Positions 49,549 to 61,892 of a stretch of DNA of 64,000 nt are shown here, one piece after another; positions within the stretch are counted from its first letter, which is position 1, and every line of letters starts with the position of its first letter. Below the pieces are notes generated by a model. That model saw only the letters and a list, made by a program, of their open reading frames with translations, searched no databases and had not been told where the DNA came from. The stretch comes from Cymbidium sinense (Eukaryota > Streptophyta > Magnoliopsida > Asparagales > Orchidaceae), in the NCBI GenBank assembly GCA_021442155.1, contig CM038216.1:90941666-91005665 (forward strand), read 5' to 3'. The position numbers were made by a program, and so were the translations under genes.

Positions 49549-51161
49549 AGGTTTAGGTTTAAGTTTAGGTTTATTAGATTTTAGGGTTTAAGTTTACTTT
49601 TTAATTTATTTAGTTACTTTAGATTTAGGTTTAGCGTTTGGGGTTTAGGGTTCAGGGTTTAAGGTTTGGGGTTGGGGTTTAAGGTTTATGGTGTTGGGTT
49701 TAAGGTTTAGGGTTTAAGGTTTATGCTTTTAGGGATTAGGGTTTAAGAATAGGGTTTATAGTTTATTTTAGGTTTAGGTTTAGGTTTATGTTTAATTTAT
49801 TTTAGTTTAGTTTATTTTAGCTTAGGTTTAGGTTTATTTTATTTTGTTTATTTTAGGGTTAGGTTTTGTTATTTAGTTTAGTGTTTAGGTTTTATTTTTT
49901 ATTTATTTTCAGGTTTATTTTTTAGGTTTAGGTTTTTATTTTATTTTTATTTTATTTTAGTTTAGGTTTATTTTATTTTTACTTTACGTTTAGTTTTAAT
50001 TTTATTTAGGCTTTTTATTCTTAGGTTTATTTTATTTTATTTAGTTTAGTTTAGGTTTTTATTTATTTTATTCTAATTTATTTTTATTTTATTTTACTTT
50101 ATTTTTAGGTTTAGGTTTAGGCTTTAGTTTAGGTTTTTATTTTATTTAATTTTATTTAGGTTTAGGTTTTTTATTTATTTTATTTTTAGGTTATATTTAG
50201 GTTATGTTTAGGTTTTTAGGTTTTTAGGATTTATGGTTTAGGGTTTAGGGTTTTAAGGTTTAGGGTTTTAGGGTTTACGGTTTAGGGTTAGGGTTTAAGG
50301 TTTAGTGTTTTGGCTTTATGGTTTATGGTTTAGGGTTAGCTTAGAGTTTATGGTTAGTTTAGGGTTTAGGGTTTAAGGTTTAGGGTTTAGGCTTTAGGGT
50401 TTAGGGTTTTTAGGGTTTAGGTTTAGGGTTAGTTTAAGGTTTAGTTAAGTTTAGGGTTTAGTTTAGGTTAGGGTTGTGGTTTAGGGTTTAGGGTTTAGGG
50501 TTTAGGTTTATTTTGGTTAGGATTTTTTAGGTTGTAGGTTATTTTGGGTTTATTTTATGGTTTGGTTTTATTTTTAGGTTTAGGATTTATTTAAAGAAAT
50601 ATTTTATAGGTTTATTTATTTGTTTATTTAGTTTATTTTATTTATTTATTTTAGTTTATTTTATTTTTAATTTTTATTTAGGTTTATTTTTTATTTTTAT
50701 TTAGTTTTGTTTATTTATTTTAGGCATATTTTTTTAGTTTAGGTTTTTTTATTTTAGTTTAATTTTTAGGCTTAGGTTTTGGTTTAGGCTTATATTTAGT
50801 TTTTAGTTTAGTTTTAATTTTATTTTATTTTTTAGGTTTAGGTTTTATTTTTTATTTTTAGGAATATGTTTAGGTTTTTATTTTATTTTTTTAGGTTTAG
50901 ATTTAGGTTTTTTTAAGGTTTATTTTTATGTTTTTTTTTAAGTTTATGTTTACATTTATTTTTAATTTATTTTATTTTATTTAGTTTAGGTTTTGGTTTA
51001 ATTTATTTCAGGTTTAGGTTTAGATTTTAGTTATTTTAGTTTAAGTTTATGTTTATTTTATTTTGTTTATTTTAAGTTTAGGTTTTTTTTATTGTTGAGG
51101 GTTTAGGTTTTATTTTTTATTTATTTTTAGGTTAATTTTTTAGGTTTAGTTTTTTATTTAG
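49549..51161 (+). repeat. Telomere-like array joined to gag
   Basis: TTTAGG and TTTAGGG variants, T-rich sections, a worn boundary near 50595, and T-rich DNA up to gag. The join with gag is the same as at 23167. Confidence 0.86.
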
Positions 51162-52655
51162 GGTTTTGTCCCACCATCCTTCAAGATCTTTGATGGGTGG
51201 GAGCCCCGATGTAGATTACACAATTTGGAGGCTATTGTAACATTGTAATATCGCCTCCGCCTTTTCATTAGCTATCGTGTTGCATTTGATTGCGTAGTCA
51301 AATGGTTGGTGAAGACTTTCTTGTGTTGGAGCACCTTTTCATCAAGAGGTTTCTTTGGAGCTCAGACAGGCGGTATCAGAGAAATAGAAACTCAACGTGT
51401 CTCTTGTTGATTACATTCTTAGGTGGCCCAACCTTAGCATGAAATGCGAACCATAGTTTTCAGAATAGCATGCCATTGAGATTCTTCTCAACAATATCCA
51501 TGGCCCGATCGCCTTCATGCTTAAGGGCTTTACCATCAAAACATTTGAGAAATTAATCAATAAGGTAGCTAGCCTACAAGAGGAAGCCAAACAGTTGCCC
51601 TTTCTCTACCAATCATCTAGGACCAAGCCGTAGAATGTGTTTGAGAAGAAGCCAAGGATTGTGTCAGTGGACAGAGGGAAGCATCTAGCTAGAGTTCAGT
51701 ATGAGAGACTATGAGCTCAGTAGCCTGCTTTGCCACCTCCTCTTTCACCACCTCGGCCATCATACCGGCCACCACAGCGACCATTTCCACCTCGAGCTAC
51801 CCGGTATTCATATCCATGCCAGGGTACTTTTCCACCTACTCTTGCCGATATATTGAATAAGCCATATTCATTCAAGAGGGAGGTAGTTAGGAAATTCTTT
51901 AAGAATCTCTTAAGGAAACCTGACTCTCAATTACTAGAGCCTAAGAGGTCGGAGCAGGTGGGCAAGAGCGATGATCCTAGCTATTTCCCATTCCATCACA
52001 TGTTTGGCCATGTATTAGAGTATTGTACCACTTTTAAGGCCTAGCTTGAGCACAGCTACAAGTTGAGAGCCATATTTATCCCTAAGGAATACTTATTAGA
52101 ACAACCATCTAGTTCTGTTAGAGTAATCCTTGGGGATACATGAGATCCTCTTAAGACCAAAGAAAGTTAGTATATCTCCCAATCCCAAACATCTAAGAAG
52201 ATCATTTATAAGATCAAGAAGCTTTCCTTGGAGGTGCCTGAAGTAGCTCAAACCTCCAACACCAAGGAAAGTTTGGTAGTTGCGATGGATAACTCAAGGG
52301 AGGTGATAGTCCAGCAGTAATAGCAGCTCACCATACTTTCCCGGGATAGTCCCACAGCCACCATACGAGTCCAGTACTCCCAACCACCTGTTGCATCTAC
52401 CACCTCTTCTGCTAGCTCCTCTTCTATCGGTAGGAGAGTTGTATCTACGGATAAAGGCACTAAATCCCTTACTTCTGATGTACCTCCACCCAAAAATAAA
52501 TTAATGAAGACAGCTGATCTACTTAGATATTGTCTACTTCTGATGCTCTTGATTTTATTCCTATTGAAAGCTCTCCGAGTCTAAATAAAAAATAATAACT
52601 CTAGTAGTTTCGATCCTTTTCTTTCTGATTTAGAGTTATACTATCCTTCTCTTGC
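51162..52655 (+). pseudogene. gag: Tat-lineage gag remnant, copy 2
   Basis: It starts within gag at the same point as copy 1 (PPSFKIFDG). A core fragment with LEHLFIKRFLWSS follows, then QYERL and, in one open piece at 51730-52044, PPPLSPPRPSYRPPQRPFPP, PTLADILNKPYSFKREVV and YFPFHHMFGHVLEYCTTFK. The last resembles a zinc-finger-like C..H..GH....C pattern, with the first Cys replaced. It ends at about 52655 near the Asp/Ser-rich region and jumps to sequence related to 30240. Frameshifts and stops elsewhere make it inactive. Confidence 0.8.
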
Positions 52656-52914
52656 TCGAGAAGCTTGGTCGAAAGTCAGATTTGATCGAAGTCTCACCTT
52701 CGGTGCTCGGGAAGCTTGGGAGATGATTCATTCTTGCTTGACGAGGCCTAGAGAAGGTGTGTGCAAAGTTAACTTGAGTTTGATGGATAAATGGGGAAGT
52801 TTGGTCAAAAATGGGAGTGTCCTATTGTGGGACAGACGGGAATGGCATTTTTTGATCGAGGAACGAGCTTGGGAGATTAGGGAATGGCTCTTACAGCTCA
52901 TCTTGGGTAGCTAG
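52656..52914 (+). pseudogene. Unknown protein fragment, about 86 codons open
   Basis: A frame from about 52656 to the stop at 52912 reads LAREAWSKVRFDRSL, then GAREAWEMIHSCLTRPREG, DKWGSLVKNGSVLLWDRREW and LIEERAWEIREWLL. It has the codon feel of real protein, but I recognise no family. The related stretch at 30285-30520 keeps the start of this text but is shifted and stopped. It lies at the join between gag and the T-block, so it may be a captured or element-specific reading frame that is now truncated at its 5' end. Confidence 0.4.
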
Positions 52915-53339
52915 GCCTCTGAGGAATGATTTTTGTGTGTGTTTGACTGGAAATGAGGGGGTGTATACCCCCCTTCATCTTGATCAGATGGTGGGATCGG
53001 GTTTGGCTTCTAGTAGTCATCCGACCATCTCAAGGTGTCGTGGGTGGTAGGGAGGAGGTGAGTTGGCTCGGCTTGGTTGGTTGAAGGTGTGGAGTGGCTG
53101 CCATGGAGGAATCATGGTGTCCTATGGGTTTCAAAAGATTGAAAGGGGAGGGTGAGATGATTTCACCTCCCATGGGTCATGTCCGACCCAACCTTTCCTT
53201 GGGTTAGGTTGGGAAGTGTCCTAGTTGACCATTGGGAGAGTACCAAGTGGCCAAGGAATGGAAATGACGACTTACATGGGTGATTTGTCTTATGTGATTC
53301 CATTGACCCAAGGGTAGAATTAACATTTGGCATTGGATT
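52915..53339 (+). repeat. Noncoding remnant shared with 30530-30880
   Basis: It shares GTGTATACCCCC, GGGTTTGGCTTCTAGTAG, TTTCACCTCCCATGGGTCATG and ATTGGGAGAGTACCAAGTG with the earlier copy. There is no convincing coding. Confidence 0.55.
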
Positions 53340-55020
53340 TCATTTGGGTAGATTTGAAATGAGCCAAAAGTGGGTTAGCCCAAATTTCAAGTCAATTGGA
53401 GTTGATTTGGTTAGGTTTAGCTCAATTTGACTCATTTAGGTCAAATTGGGTTAGGTTGGGTCAAGTTTACCAATTAGTCAAATTGGGTCAAACCAAGGGT
53501 TGGGACAAGTTCATATGATCATTTGGGATGTTTTGGTTCAATTGGTTTGATTTATTTTGGCTTAGATTTAATTTTTGGCTTATTTGAATTCATTTGGGTC
53601 AAATGGGTTAAGTTGACCAATTTGACCAAATTGGCTAAATTGGCTTGGGGTGGGTGTTGGTTTGGGTTTAGTCGACCAATTGAAGATGATTGTAGGCTCT
53701 GGCTTCAAAAAATTTGGATTTGGTTTTGATTTAGGCTAACTTGAACCTTTAGGTCAATTTGGGCTAAGTAGGTCAATTAGGTTCAATTAGATCCAATCAT
53801 AGCTTTGGTCAAGTTCAACAATCAATTTGGAATGAACTTATGCCATTGGTTGCAATCAATTTGGTTTATATTTTGATTTGACCCAATATGATCTTTTTGG
53901 TCAATTTAGGTCAACTTGGGTCAAGAGGGCCAATTGGATTTGGTTTGACTCAATTGAAGGTTAAGTCATATTCAAATATTGATTTTGATTTGATATGAAT
54001 CATTGGTTTCAAGGGATTTGGCTTAGGTTATAATTTAGCTTGTTTAGGTTCATATGGGTTAAGGGGTTGACTTGGTCAAATGACCAAGTTGACTTGGTTT
54101 GACCTAATTTTTGACAATTGATCAACTTAGGGTGATCAACAATCATGATGGGAGGTTTTGATAGGCCTGGTTCAATCTAATTTTGGTAGAATTAGAACTT
54201 GTCTCTAATAGGTCAAATTGGCCACTTTGGGTCAAGTGGAACAATTGGGTTTAGTTGGCTTGATTTTTGGTTGTGTTTGATTTAGTTGAGTTTATATATG
54301 GATTTGGGATTGATATATAAATTCAATTGTAATTGGCTTGGGTTCAAATAGGTTTTGGTTCATTTGAACATTTCAAGTTAAAAGGGTTAAGTTGGGTTGG
54401 ACTTCGGTTGATTTTGGTTTGGCTTGATGATTGTATATTTCATTTATATTTTTGAATATGATTGGAGGCATGACTGACTCATGTGAAAATCAATTGAATT
54501 TGGGTTTTGGAATAAAGGAATTTGGCTAAGTCCATGGAGTTAGGCTTAGGTTTGGATTTTGATTTGGTTTGAATTAGTTTTGATGATTTGAATGTATATT
54601 TTATTTAAATTTGTGAAGATGATTAAAATATGATTGATTGTGAAAATTAATTGAGTTTGATTTGGATTAAGATTTGGCTAAATCCATGGATAGGTCATAT
54701 AGCTTAGGAAGGGTTTTGATTTAATTTGATTTAGTTTGATTTAGTTTTGATCATTTGAATGTAGATTTGATTTATATTTAGGAAGATGATTGAAGATATA
54801 GGTATTATGAGAAAATCAATTGATTTTGGATTGATTTGGATTAAGATTTGGCTAAGTCCATGGGATAGGTCATATGGCTTAGGAAGAGTTTCAATTTTGG
54901 ATTTGATAATGGGCTTCAATCATTTGGTTTTGGAATTTGGGCTTGGATTTGGATTTGAATTTGATGTTTGAATTGAACTTGAGGTTTGGTTTAAGATGGT
55001 GAACGTGGATTGGATTTGAG
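53340..55020 (+). repeat. T-block copy 3 (diverged)
   Basis: Same word content and order as 30880-32400, with many substitutions, and tandem units of about 170 bp at 54420-54890. Open frames on both strands (53523-53729, 54731-54971) are translation of repeats. Confidence 0.78.
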
Positions 55021-55220
55021 TTGTAGGGTAGGTGGATTATCCTAATCTTTAAGGCATATCCTAATCCTATGGTTAACCGTCTTTAAGCTTAGGTTGCGTT
55101 TAACTGTTAGAAGTGTCTTATGATTAGGGAAATCTTAGTGTCTAGAAGTCTCCTAAGTCTAAGATGGGAAGATTGAATCCACACTCCAAAAGTGTGGCCA
55201 ACAGGCCTTAGGCTCCATAG
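55021..55220. other. Unassigned 200-base stretch
   Basis: Sequence without clear relatives in the window, including ATCCTAATC repeats. It lies between the T-block and the protease remnant. Nothing is recognised. Confidence 0.4.
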
Positions 55221-56270
55221 TGTTGCCCTTGGATATAGATGATTGGAAGACCAAAGCCAAGTTTCACATTATAGACTTAGATACAGCTTTCAACATTTTT
55301 CCTAGGAGACTATGGATACATGAGAGTAACATAGTTCCATCCTCTCTATGAAGTTCATGAGAGAGGTGGGATGTCTATATGTCAAAGGAGATCACAAGCC
55401 ATTTACAGTTCATGAGGTCAACAAATATGAAGATGCGGCTTGCTACATTCCTCAAAATCAACAAGTCTATTCTCGAAAACTTGGCAAAAGTTTAAAAATA
55501 AAAGAAAAAAAAGAAAGATAAAAGGAAAGAGAAAAATAAAAACAAAAGAAAAGAGAAAATGAAAAAGAAAATAAAAGGGAGCAGAAATAGACTTGGAGGA
55601 GGAAGTGGAGCCTGACATTAAATTCACCATAGTTCATTGCATTGAACATATGGGTAGACGACGACCTCCACAGGGGAAGAGGCTAGTTGAGGTCCCAGGA
55701 TAAACCTCCTTATTTCACCTACTAGAAGATATGTCCCAGATACTAGGAGTATAGACTTAGAATCTAGTTCATAGGATGATTCTTATATGATTAGCACACC
55801 AACACTTCTGGTAGATTCCCTTGGAGGTGACACTTGAGCAGATAGCGATGAAGATGGGGCTCCAAAGCAAAGCATAAGTGTATCCTATATGTGAAACAAT
55901 TAGGCATGAGTTGAACTTAGCTCTAACCTACTTTCCTCTTAAAAAAGGCGAGGGTTTGGTAGTTAAGGAAGCCCCTAAGTCATCCATAGGTGTGAAGACC
56001 CAGAGGTTCTTTCTGGGAGCATCATCCTCAAGTTAAGAAGTTGATGTAGAACTTGAGGATGATTCATATAAAGATTTAATAGAATTACCTTTTGATTGGT
56101 ACTTGCCTTGTGTTCAAAATTTAGCAAAGAAAGGGTTAATCCCACATACTTGGTCAAAGCATAGGTCAGACTACTTGAAAGAAAAAATGGAAGAAACAAA
56201 TCCAAAAGCTCTCCATATTTGGGTACAAAGGTATAACATGATGATAATTACTACTTAGTCATCACCAATC
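55221..56270 (+). pseudogene. pol: Tat protease end and protease-RT linker remnant
   Basis: The first part reads KFHIIDLDTAFNIFPRR, then LWIHESNIVPSSL, the C-terminal LLGRPWIH-type motif of plant Ty3 proteases with the LG pair altered. An A/G-rich Lys-coding tract at 55495-55590 follows. The linker then continues in broken frames to about 56270, where RT begins. The catalytic Asp of the protease is not present, so the 5' part of the domain has been lost. Confidence 0.7.
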
Positions 56271-57825
56271 ATTTGGAATTTGATAGGATCTTTTCAAATC
56301 ACATTAACTCATATGAGGTGCTATGGTTAAAAATTTTAGATGATCCAAATGATTTTGAAGTCAAAGATGCACCGCCAAAGTTTGAAGAAGAGATAAAGTC
56401 AACCATCGATGAGCTCAAGAAAATTAACATAGGAACTGAAGAAGATCAACGCCCAACATACATCAGTTCTTCATTGAATGAAATTGAAACTAATGACTTT
56501 GTTATGCTATTGGCTGAGTTTAAAGACTGCATTGCATGGAGTTATGAAGAGATGCTTGGATTGGCTCCTGACATAGCGGTCCATAAACTAGCAAAAGAGC
56601 CTACTACTGACCTTATCAACCAATCTTCTAGATGCATACGATTTGACATAGAACCATAGGTTATTTATGAAGCCAAGAAACTGACAAGTTTCATCCAAGA
56701 AAAACACCTAGATGGTTAGTGCATTGTCCTAGTTAAGAAAAAGAATGGACAAATTCACATATGCTTCAATATTAGGGATTTAAATAAGGCATGTCCAAAA
56801 GATGAATTTCCACTACCAATCCGATGGTGAACATTGCCTCATCTCTCTCAAGTCTCTTCATGAATGGCTCATCTGGATACAAACAAATAAAGATGGCCAC
56901 TAAAGATGAAGGAAACACTACTTTTAGAACCCCCAAACGAAATCTATTATTTTAAGGTCATGCCTTTCAACCTTAAAAATGCCAGTGCTATATACCAGCG
57001 GGCTATGACTCGAATCTTTGACATACTCATTCATCATCAAGTCCAATGCTATGTTGATGATTTCGTGGTCAAAAGTAGAGAATAGGAAGACCATCTCTTA
57101 GACTTGAGAGTAGTTTTTGAATAGTTAAGACAATTTAACCTCAAAATGAACCCCCTAAAGTGTGCATTCGGAGTAGCTTCAGGGAAATTCCTTGGGTTTA
57201 TTATCCGACACTAGGAAATCAAAATAGATCTAGGGAAGATCAAGGAGATATTAGAAATGCCACCCCCTAAAAGTTTAACTCAACCATCACAAGGAGGTTG
57301 GAGTATCTCTACATTTATATCCAACCTATCAAAAGATGTTAGCCATTCAAGACTTGTCAAAATGACACTAAGTTCAAGTGGGATGACAAGTGTGAGCATG
57401 CCTTTGAAGACGTCAAACTTTACTTGATGATGTCACCAGTTCTAGTAGCCCATCCCATAAAGTCGCCATACTTTACACATGAGATGACTCCCTTGGTACT
57501 TTCCCAAGCCAATGAAAAAGGAAGGAAAAAACAATTCTACTACCTCATTGTCCAATTCTTGCTGAGGCTAATTATCCACCCATTGATAAGCATTGCCTAG
57601 CCAAAAGCTATAACACTACATGCTTCCTCATCTAGTGAACTTAATCTCTAGGATCAATCCACTACAGAATCTCATGACATGTTCAACACTATACAAATGT
57701 TGGCATGATGGTCCATGATCCTCTTATAATTTGACATTATCTTTGTACCCCTTCGTGAGTTGAAAGGACAAGCGCTAGTTGATTTCTTAACAACACACCC
57801 ACTTCCTGCTGACATAGTATGTATG
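56271..57825 (+). pseudogene. pol: Tat-lineage RT and RNase H remnant, copy 2
   Basis: One open piece (56273-56659) gives the N-terminal RT lead-in: APPKFEEEIKSTIDELKKIN, then WSYEEMLGLAPDIAVHKL. Downstream frames show RDLNKACPKDEFPLPI, FKVMPFNLKNASAIYQRAM and CYVDDFVVKS near 57047, so the YVDD active site is intact here, unlike at 38990. LKMNPLKCAFGVASGKFLGF follows. The RNase H part is heavily worn, with deletions. The second RNase H is missing: the sequence jumps to integrase near 57820. Confidence 0.85.
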
Positions 57826-58700
57826 ATTAATCCTCTTTCTTCCAAGGGTCATACCATTATTGATCGAGTATTTTCCAAATGGGTGAAGATGATTTTGCTT
57901 TAGAGGTCATAGTCAAAGATGTGTTCCAATTCTAACCATATCGTATATAGGTTGGGAGTGCCTCGACTAATTATATATAATAATTATACTGCATTCAAGA
58001 GCACTAAAATCATTAACTTTGCCCAGAGACACATCATAGATTGGAGATATTCTATCATCAACTAACCTGGAAAATATCTAGGTAAGCCTTCAACAAAACT
58101 CTCATCCAAATCAAGAAGATAACAACAATAAGTGACATGGCATGAGCATAAGTTGAAGCCTTGTGGTTACCACACCACATAAAGAACTCCAACTCGCCAC
58201 TCTTTAGTGTGGGTCCAAGTCGCTCTACCATTAGAAGTCCAACACCATCACTAACGCAATATGGTAGTAAGATCATAACAAAGCATAATGCCAAGTTACA
58301 TTTGAAGTTAATGTTTAGGAGAGATGGCTACAGGCATGCAAAAACCTTGAGTTTTACAAAGCTAAAATAATTCAAGCTCATAAGAAGTTGGTCCGTCCTA
58401 AAGCTTTTCAAGTAGGAGAGCTTATTATAGTTTTAAGGAGATTGATTGTTGCCCGTCGTAAGATGTGAGTTTGAACCCACTTACGAAGGCCCTTTTTCCA
58501 TAGAGAAGGCTTACCAAGGAGGATCTTATCAACTTATTAATCATAAGGGGGAGTGCCCAATGCTTCTAATCAATAGGTTCTACTTAAAGAAATATTATAA
58601 ATCATGTTTGAAAATAATTATCATCAATAAAAATTCCATTTCAAATTCAATCTCTTCCTTGTTGAAAGTAGTCTTCTTTGTGAATCTGCCATGATATGTT
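57826..58700 (+). pseudogene. pol: Tat-lineage integrase remnant, copy 3
   Basis: It lacks the zinc-binding domain and the first catalytic Asp. It begins around LSSKGHTIIDRVFSKWVKM, then HIVYRLGVPRLII, with NNYTAFKS where the second Asp region should be SDNGTAFKS. WRYSIIN and several short deletions follow. The C-terminal part has an open piece at 58446-58694 with FEPTYEGPFSIEKAYQGGSYQL and LKKYYKSCLK. It is more damaged than copy 2 but clearly colinear. Confidence 0.83.
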
Positions 58701-59889
58701 TAGGGTAGGTGTAAGGGGCTTGAGCAGCATCCTATCCTTCATTGACACAACACAAACATATGAAATAAACACATATCTTTTTTTCTTGAGCTACTCTGAG
58801 TTGAGATAACGCCCCCAACGACTCTCACTCAATAGTTTAGTCTTCACATACTACCGCTAGTATGTCACCCCAATGTCTTCTTGCTTTGAGGATGTAAGTT
58901 TACTATGCTTTCCTTACTTGGCCACCGCACACCAAAAAGGCCTTATTAGTTTGGTAGGCCTTACACTCAAGCTACCCCATGTTGGCTTCAATTAAGAGGA
59001 TGTGAGTCTACTTGCTTTCTTCTTCTCAATTAGCCTTTGTGCACCACCTTAAGTATATTTGAGGTTTATGATAAGTCACCTAGTAGCTTTCAGCTAAGTC
59101 CGGGTCCAGCCCTTCCTCCTTCCCAATAGTAACTGTGTCGATAACATCCTCACATGAAAGATTATCTTGATGATTACTTTCACTTGAAAAGTTGTAAGCC
59201 TACATGCTTTCTTTCTGAATTGATCATCCAAAGATGGGTACCTTATGTGGTTGGTTCTCACAAGCAATGGATACACCTTAGTTGGTTGGTTCTTGCACTT
59301 AGGATACACCACCCATAGATGTAAGTCTGCCACGCTTCTCTTGAGTTCTGGTACACACATATGCTCTCTTTGGTGCTCTATAATGCGGCAAGACCTCCAT
59401 TGTAAACTATATTTGATCACATCCGACCATTTAAACACTTACTACTAATGACAGAAAATTTCCCTTCCTCAATAATGGTTGGAGAATCAACCCCATGGAT
59501 GTACGATTCTTCTTGGTCTAGTAAATCAGATAACAATCACATAGCCCCTTCTGAATGTGGACCCTCACACACAAACAGTGTCCACATAAACATATAAAGA
59601 AAATATATATTCACTTATAGATTAGGAGGACATACTATCTTTAGAAATCAAAAACTCTATAAGAATCACTACTATTGAGTTGACAGTCCCCAGCCACCGA
59701 AGTCTCCCCCAAGTCAGTTTGATTTGTTGCCCAACATCACCCCAATGATTGTTCCTTGCTTTAAAATGTAAGTTGTATGCCTTTTCCTAGCACAATCTTA
59801 TAAAGGCAACCCCTATTGGCTAGATCTACCCCACAAACTATAGACAATCCATTTGATTTTCTAGATAGGACAAATCGACATAGCCCTCG
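58701..59889 (+). repeat. P-block copy 3
   Basis: It matches 41579-43980 in order but has many deletions. The GATGTAAGTCTGC..TTCTTC phrase recurs near 58880, 58995, 59195, 59315 and 59765. Open frames at 59094-59448 on both strands are chance. Confidence 0.75.
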
Positions 59890-61454
59890 TCATGTCCAAT
59901 GTACATGTGATCCCCTAGCAGATCTCCCTCCATATCCTTGGCATGGAATTCTCATCAAATCTTATTTCTTATTTTATGCACACTTCTAATACTTCAACCA
60001 AAAGCCCAACAATGTATTCTTTAAAATTATATCATCTTACATTATAATCAACATTTTATGATTTGTGATGGTGCTCAAACTAACTATACAATATCATGCT
60101 AAACATATTATAGTGTGAATTAACACACTATATTATATTATAATATATGATGTTATATTATAATTTGCTATAATATAATATATTCTCTAACATTACAACT
60201 CATTAAAATCACTTAAAAGGAACAAATAACAAAATATTCTAAAAATATGAATAATGTTCATTTTGGATGTAAAATTAATATATTTCTATTAGAAATGGTA
60301 CAAATAGCATAATTTTGGTGTTGCTTCTTGGTGTGTGCCATGAATTTGGCCAAATTCTTCCATCTCAACCTTCAAATTAACATTTTGTGAGTTTTGACCC
60401 AATGTATTACAACAAAGTAAAACATACTAAAATGTACAATAACATTTAGTAACACCACCACATTCATATATATGTGAAGTTATATTGCTATGTACATTAT
60501 ATTTTAATATGCTTTCATATAATATATTATCTTACATTACACCTTAAAATGAATCACTTTAAGCAAAAAAATTATAAAATTCGGTTGAAAAATAAACATT
60601 TATTTTAGATGCAAAATTCCATTCTTTTGATTAAATGACACACCATAGCACACCCTCAATGATATTCCCTAAAGCTTACCTTAAATTTGGCCAAATCGCA
60701 TCATCTCAGCCTATAAATCAATATTTTTATGAATTATACTAGTATAAACTCTACTGCATCATACTATAACAAACTAAAATATGCTAAAAAAATAAGTAGT
60801 AATACACAATAGTATGCTATAATTCATGATGCTACACTATGTTATGGCATCCTATATTATAATACACTATAAAATATTATATTATATTATATTGCATATC
60901 ACATTACAAGGGATTGCTTAAGATAAAAAAATTATAATATTAGTCTAAATAATAAATAATTATATATTTTAGTCATATCACTTACATATTTTAAATTGAA
61001 ATAATATACTATGATGCCATGCTCTGCCTACTAAGAATTTGTCCAAATTCCACCATTTTAAAGTATAAATCAACATTTTTATAAATAATGCTAGTGTAGG
61101 CTTGACTGCATGATTATAAAATACTAAAAGAAATTGAAATGAGCAGAACAATTTATTATGATATATGATGCTATACTACATTACAACATATAATATTTAT
61201 TTTGAACATAAAATCTTACTGGTTAGACTACAAGTGGCATAGCACACCTTTGGTACTACAACCTAATTCCGACTTCAAATTTAACAAATTTCATCATCGA
61301 TTTATTAAATCAATATTTTATGATTTATATTAATATAGACTATGGCACAATACCATAATATACCGTAACATTTTAAAACATTTTATAACATCCAAAAAAC
61401 ACATCACTACATGCTCAAACATATGATGGTACATTATACTATAATATATGGTAT
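59890..61454 (+). repeat. S-block copy 3 (AT-rich satellite)
   Basis: About four AT-rich monomers with CCAAAT landmarks near 60347, 60690, 61040 and a related one near 61281. It is colinear with 43981-45494. Confidence 0.78.
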
Positions 61455-61605
61455 TATAATATGATTTAGGTTAGGGTTTAGGTATTCAAATCTCTAATAG
61501 TCAAGGGAAAGTCTCTTGAAGAAATTTTCTTTAGCTACCATAATTATGTTAGGATTAGGTCATTCTTTAGAATGACTCCTAATGACATCTTTATTCAAGG
61601 TTTAG
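61455..61605 (+). repeat. Bridge sequence copy 3
   Basis: Third copy of the segment between the AT-rich satellite and the telomere-like array (TCTAATAGTCAAGGGAAAGT, TGACATCTTTATTCAAGG). Confidence 0.82.
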
Positions 61606-61892
61606 GGATTAGGGTTTAGGGTTAGTTTAGAGTTTAGGGTTTAGGGTTTAGGGTTTAGGTTTGGGGTTTAGGGTTTACGATTTAGGGTTGTAGATTTTTA
61701 GGTTTAGGGATTTTGGTTTTAGGGTTTAAGGTTTAGGGTTTAGGGTTGAGGGTTTAGGGTTTTAGGGTTTACGATTTAGGGTTTAGGGTTTAGTGTTTAG
61801 GCTTTAAGGTTTTTAGGGTTTAGGGTTTAGGGTTTAGGTTTTAGGTTTAGGGTTTATGTTTAAGTTTAGGGTATAGGGTTTAGGGTTTATGG
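61606..61892 (+). repeat. TTTAGGG array
   Basis: Telomere-like variants, G-rich strand on plus. Confidence 0.9.
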
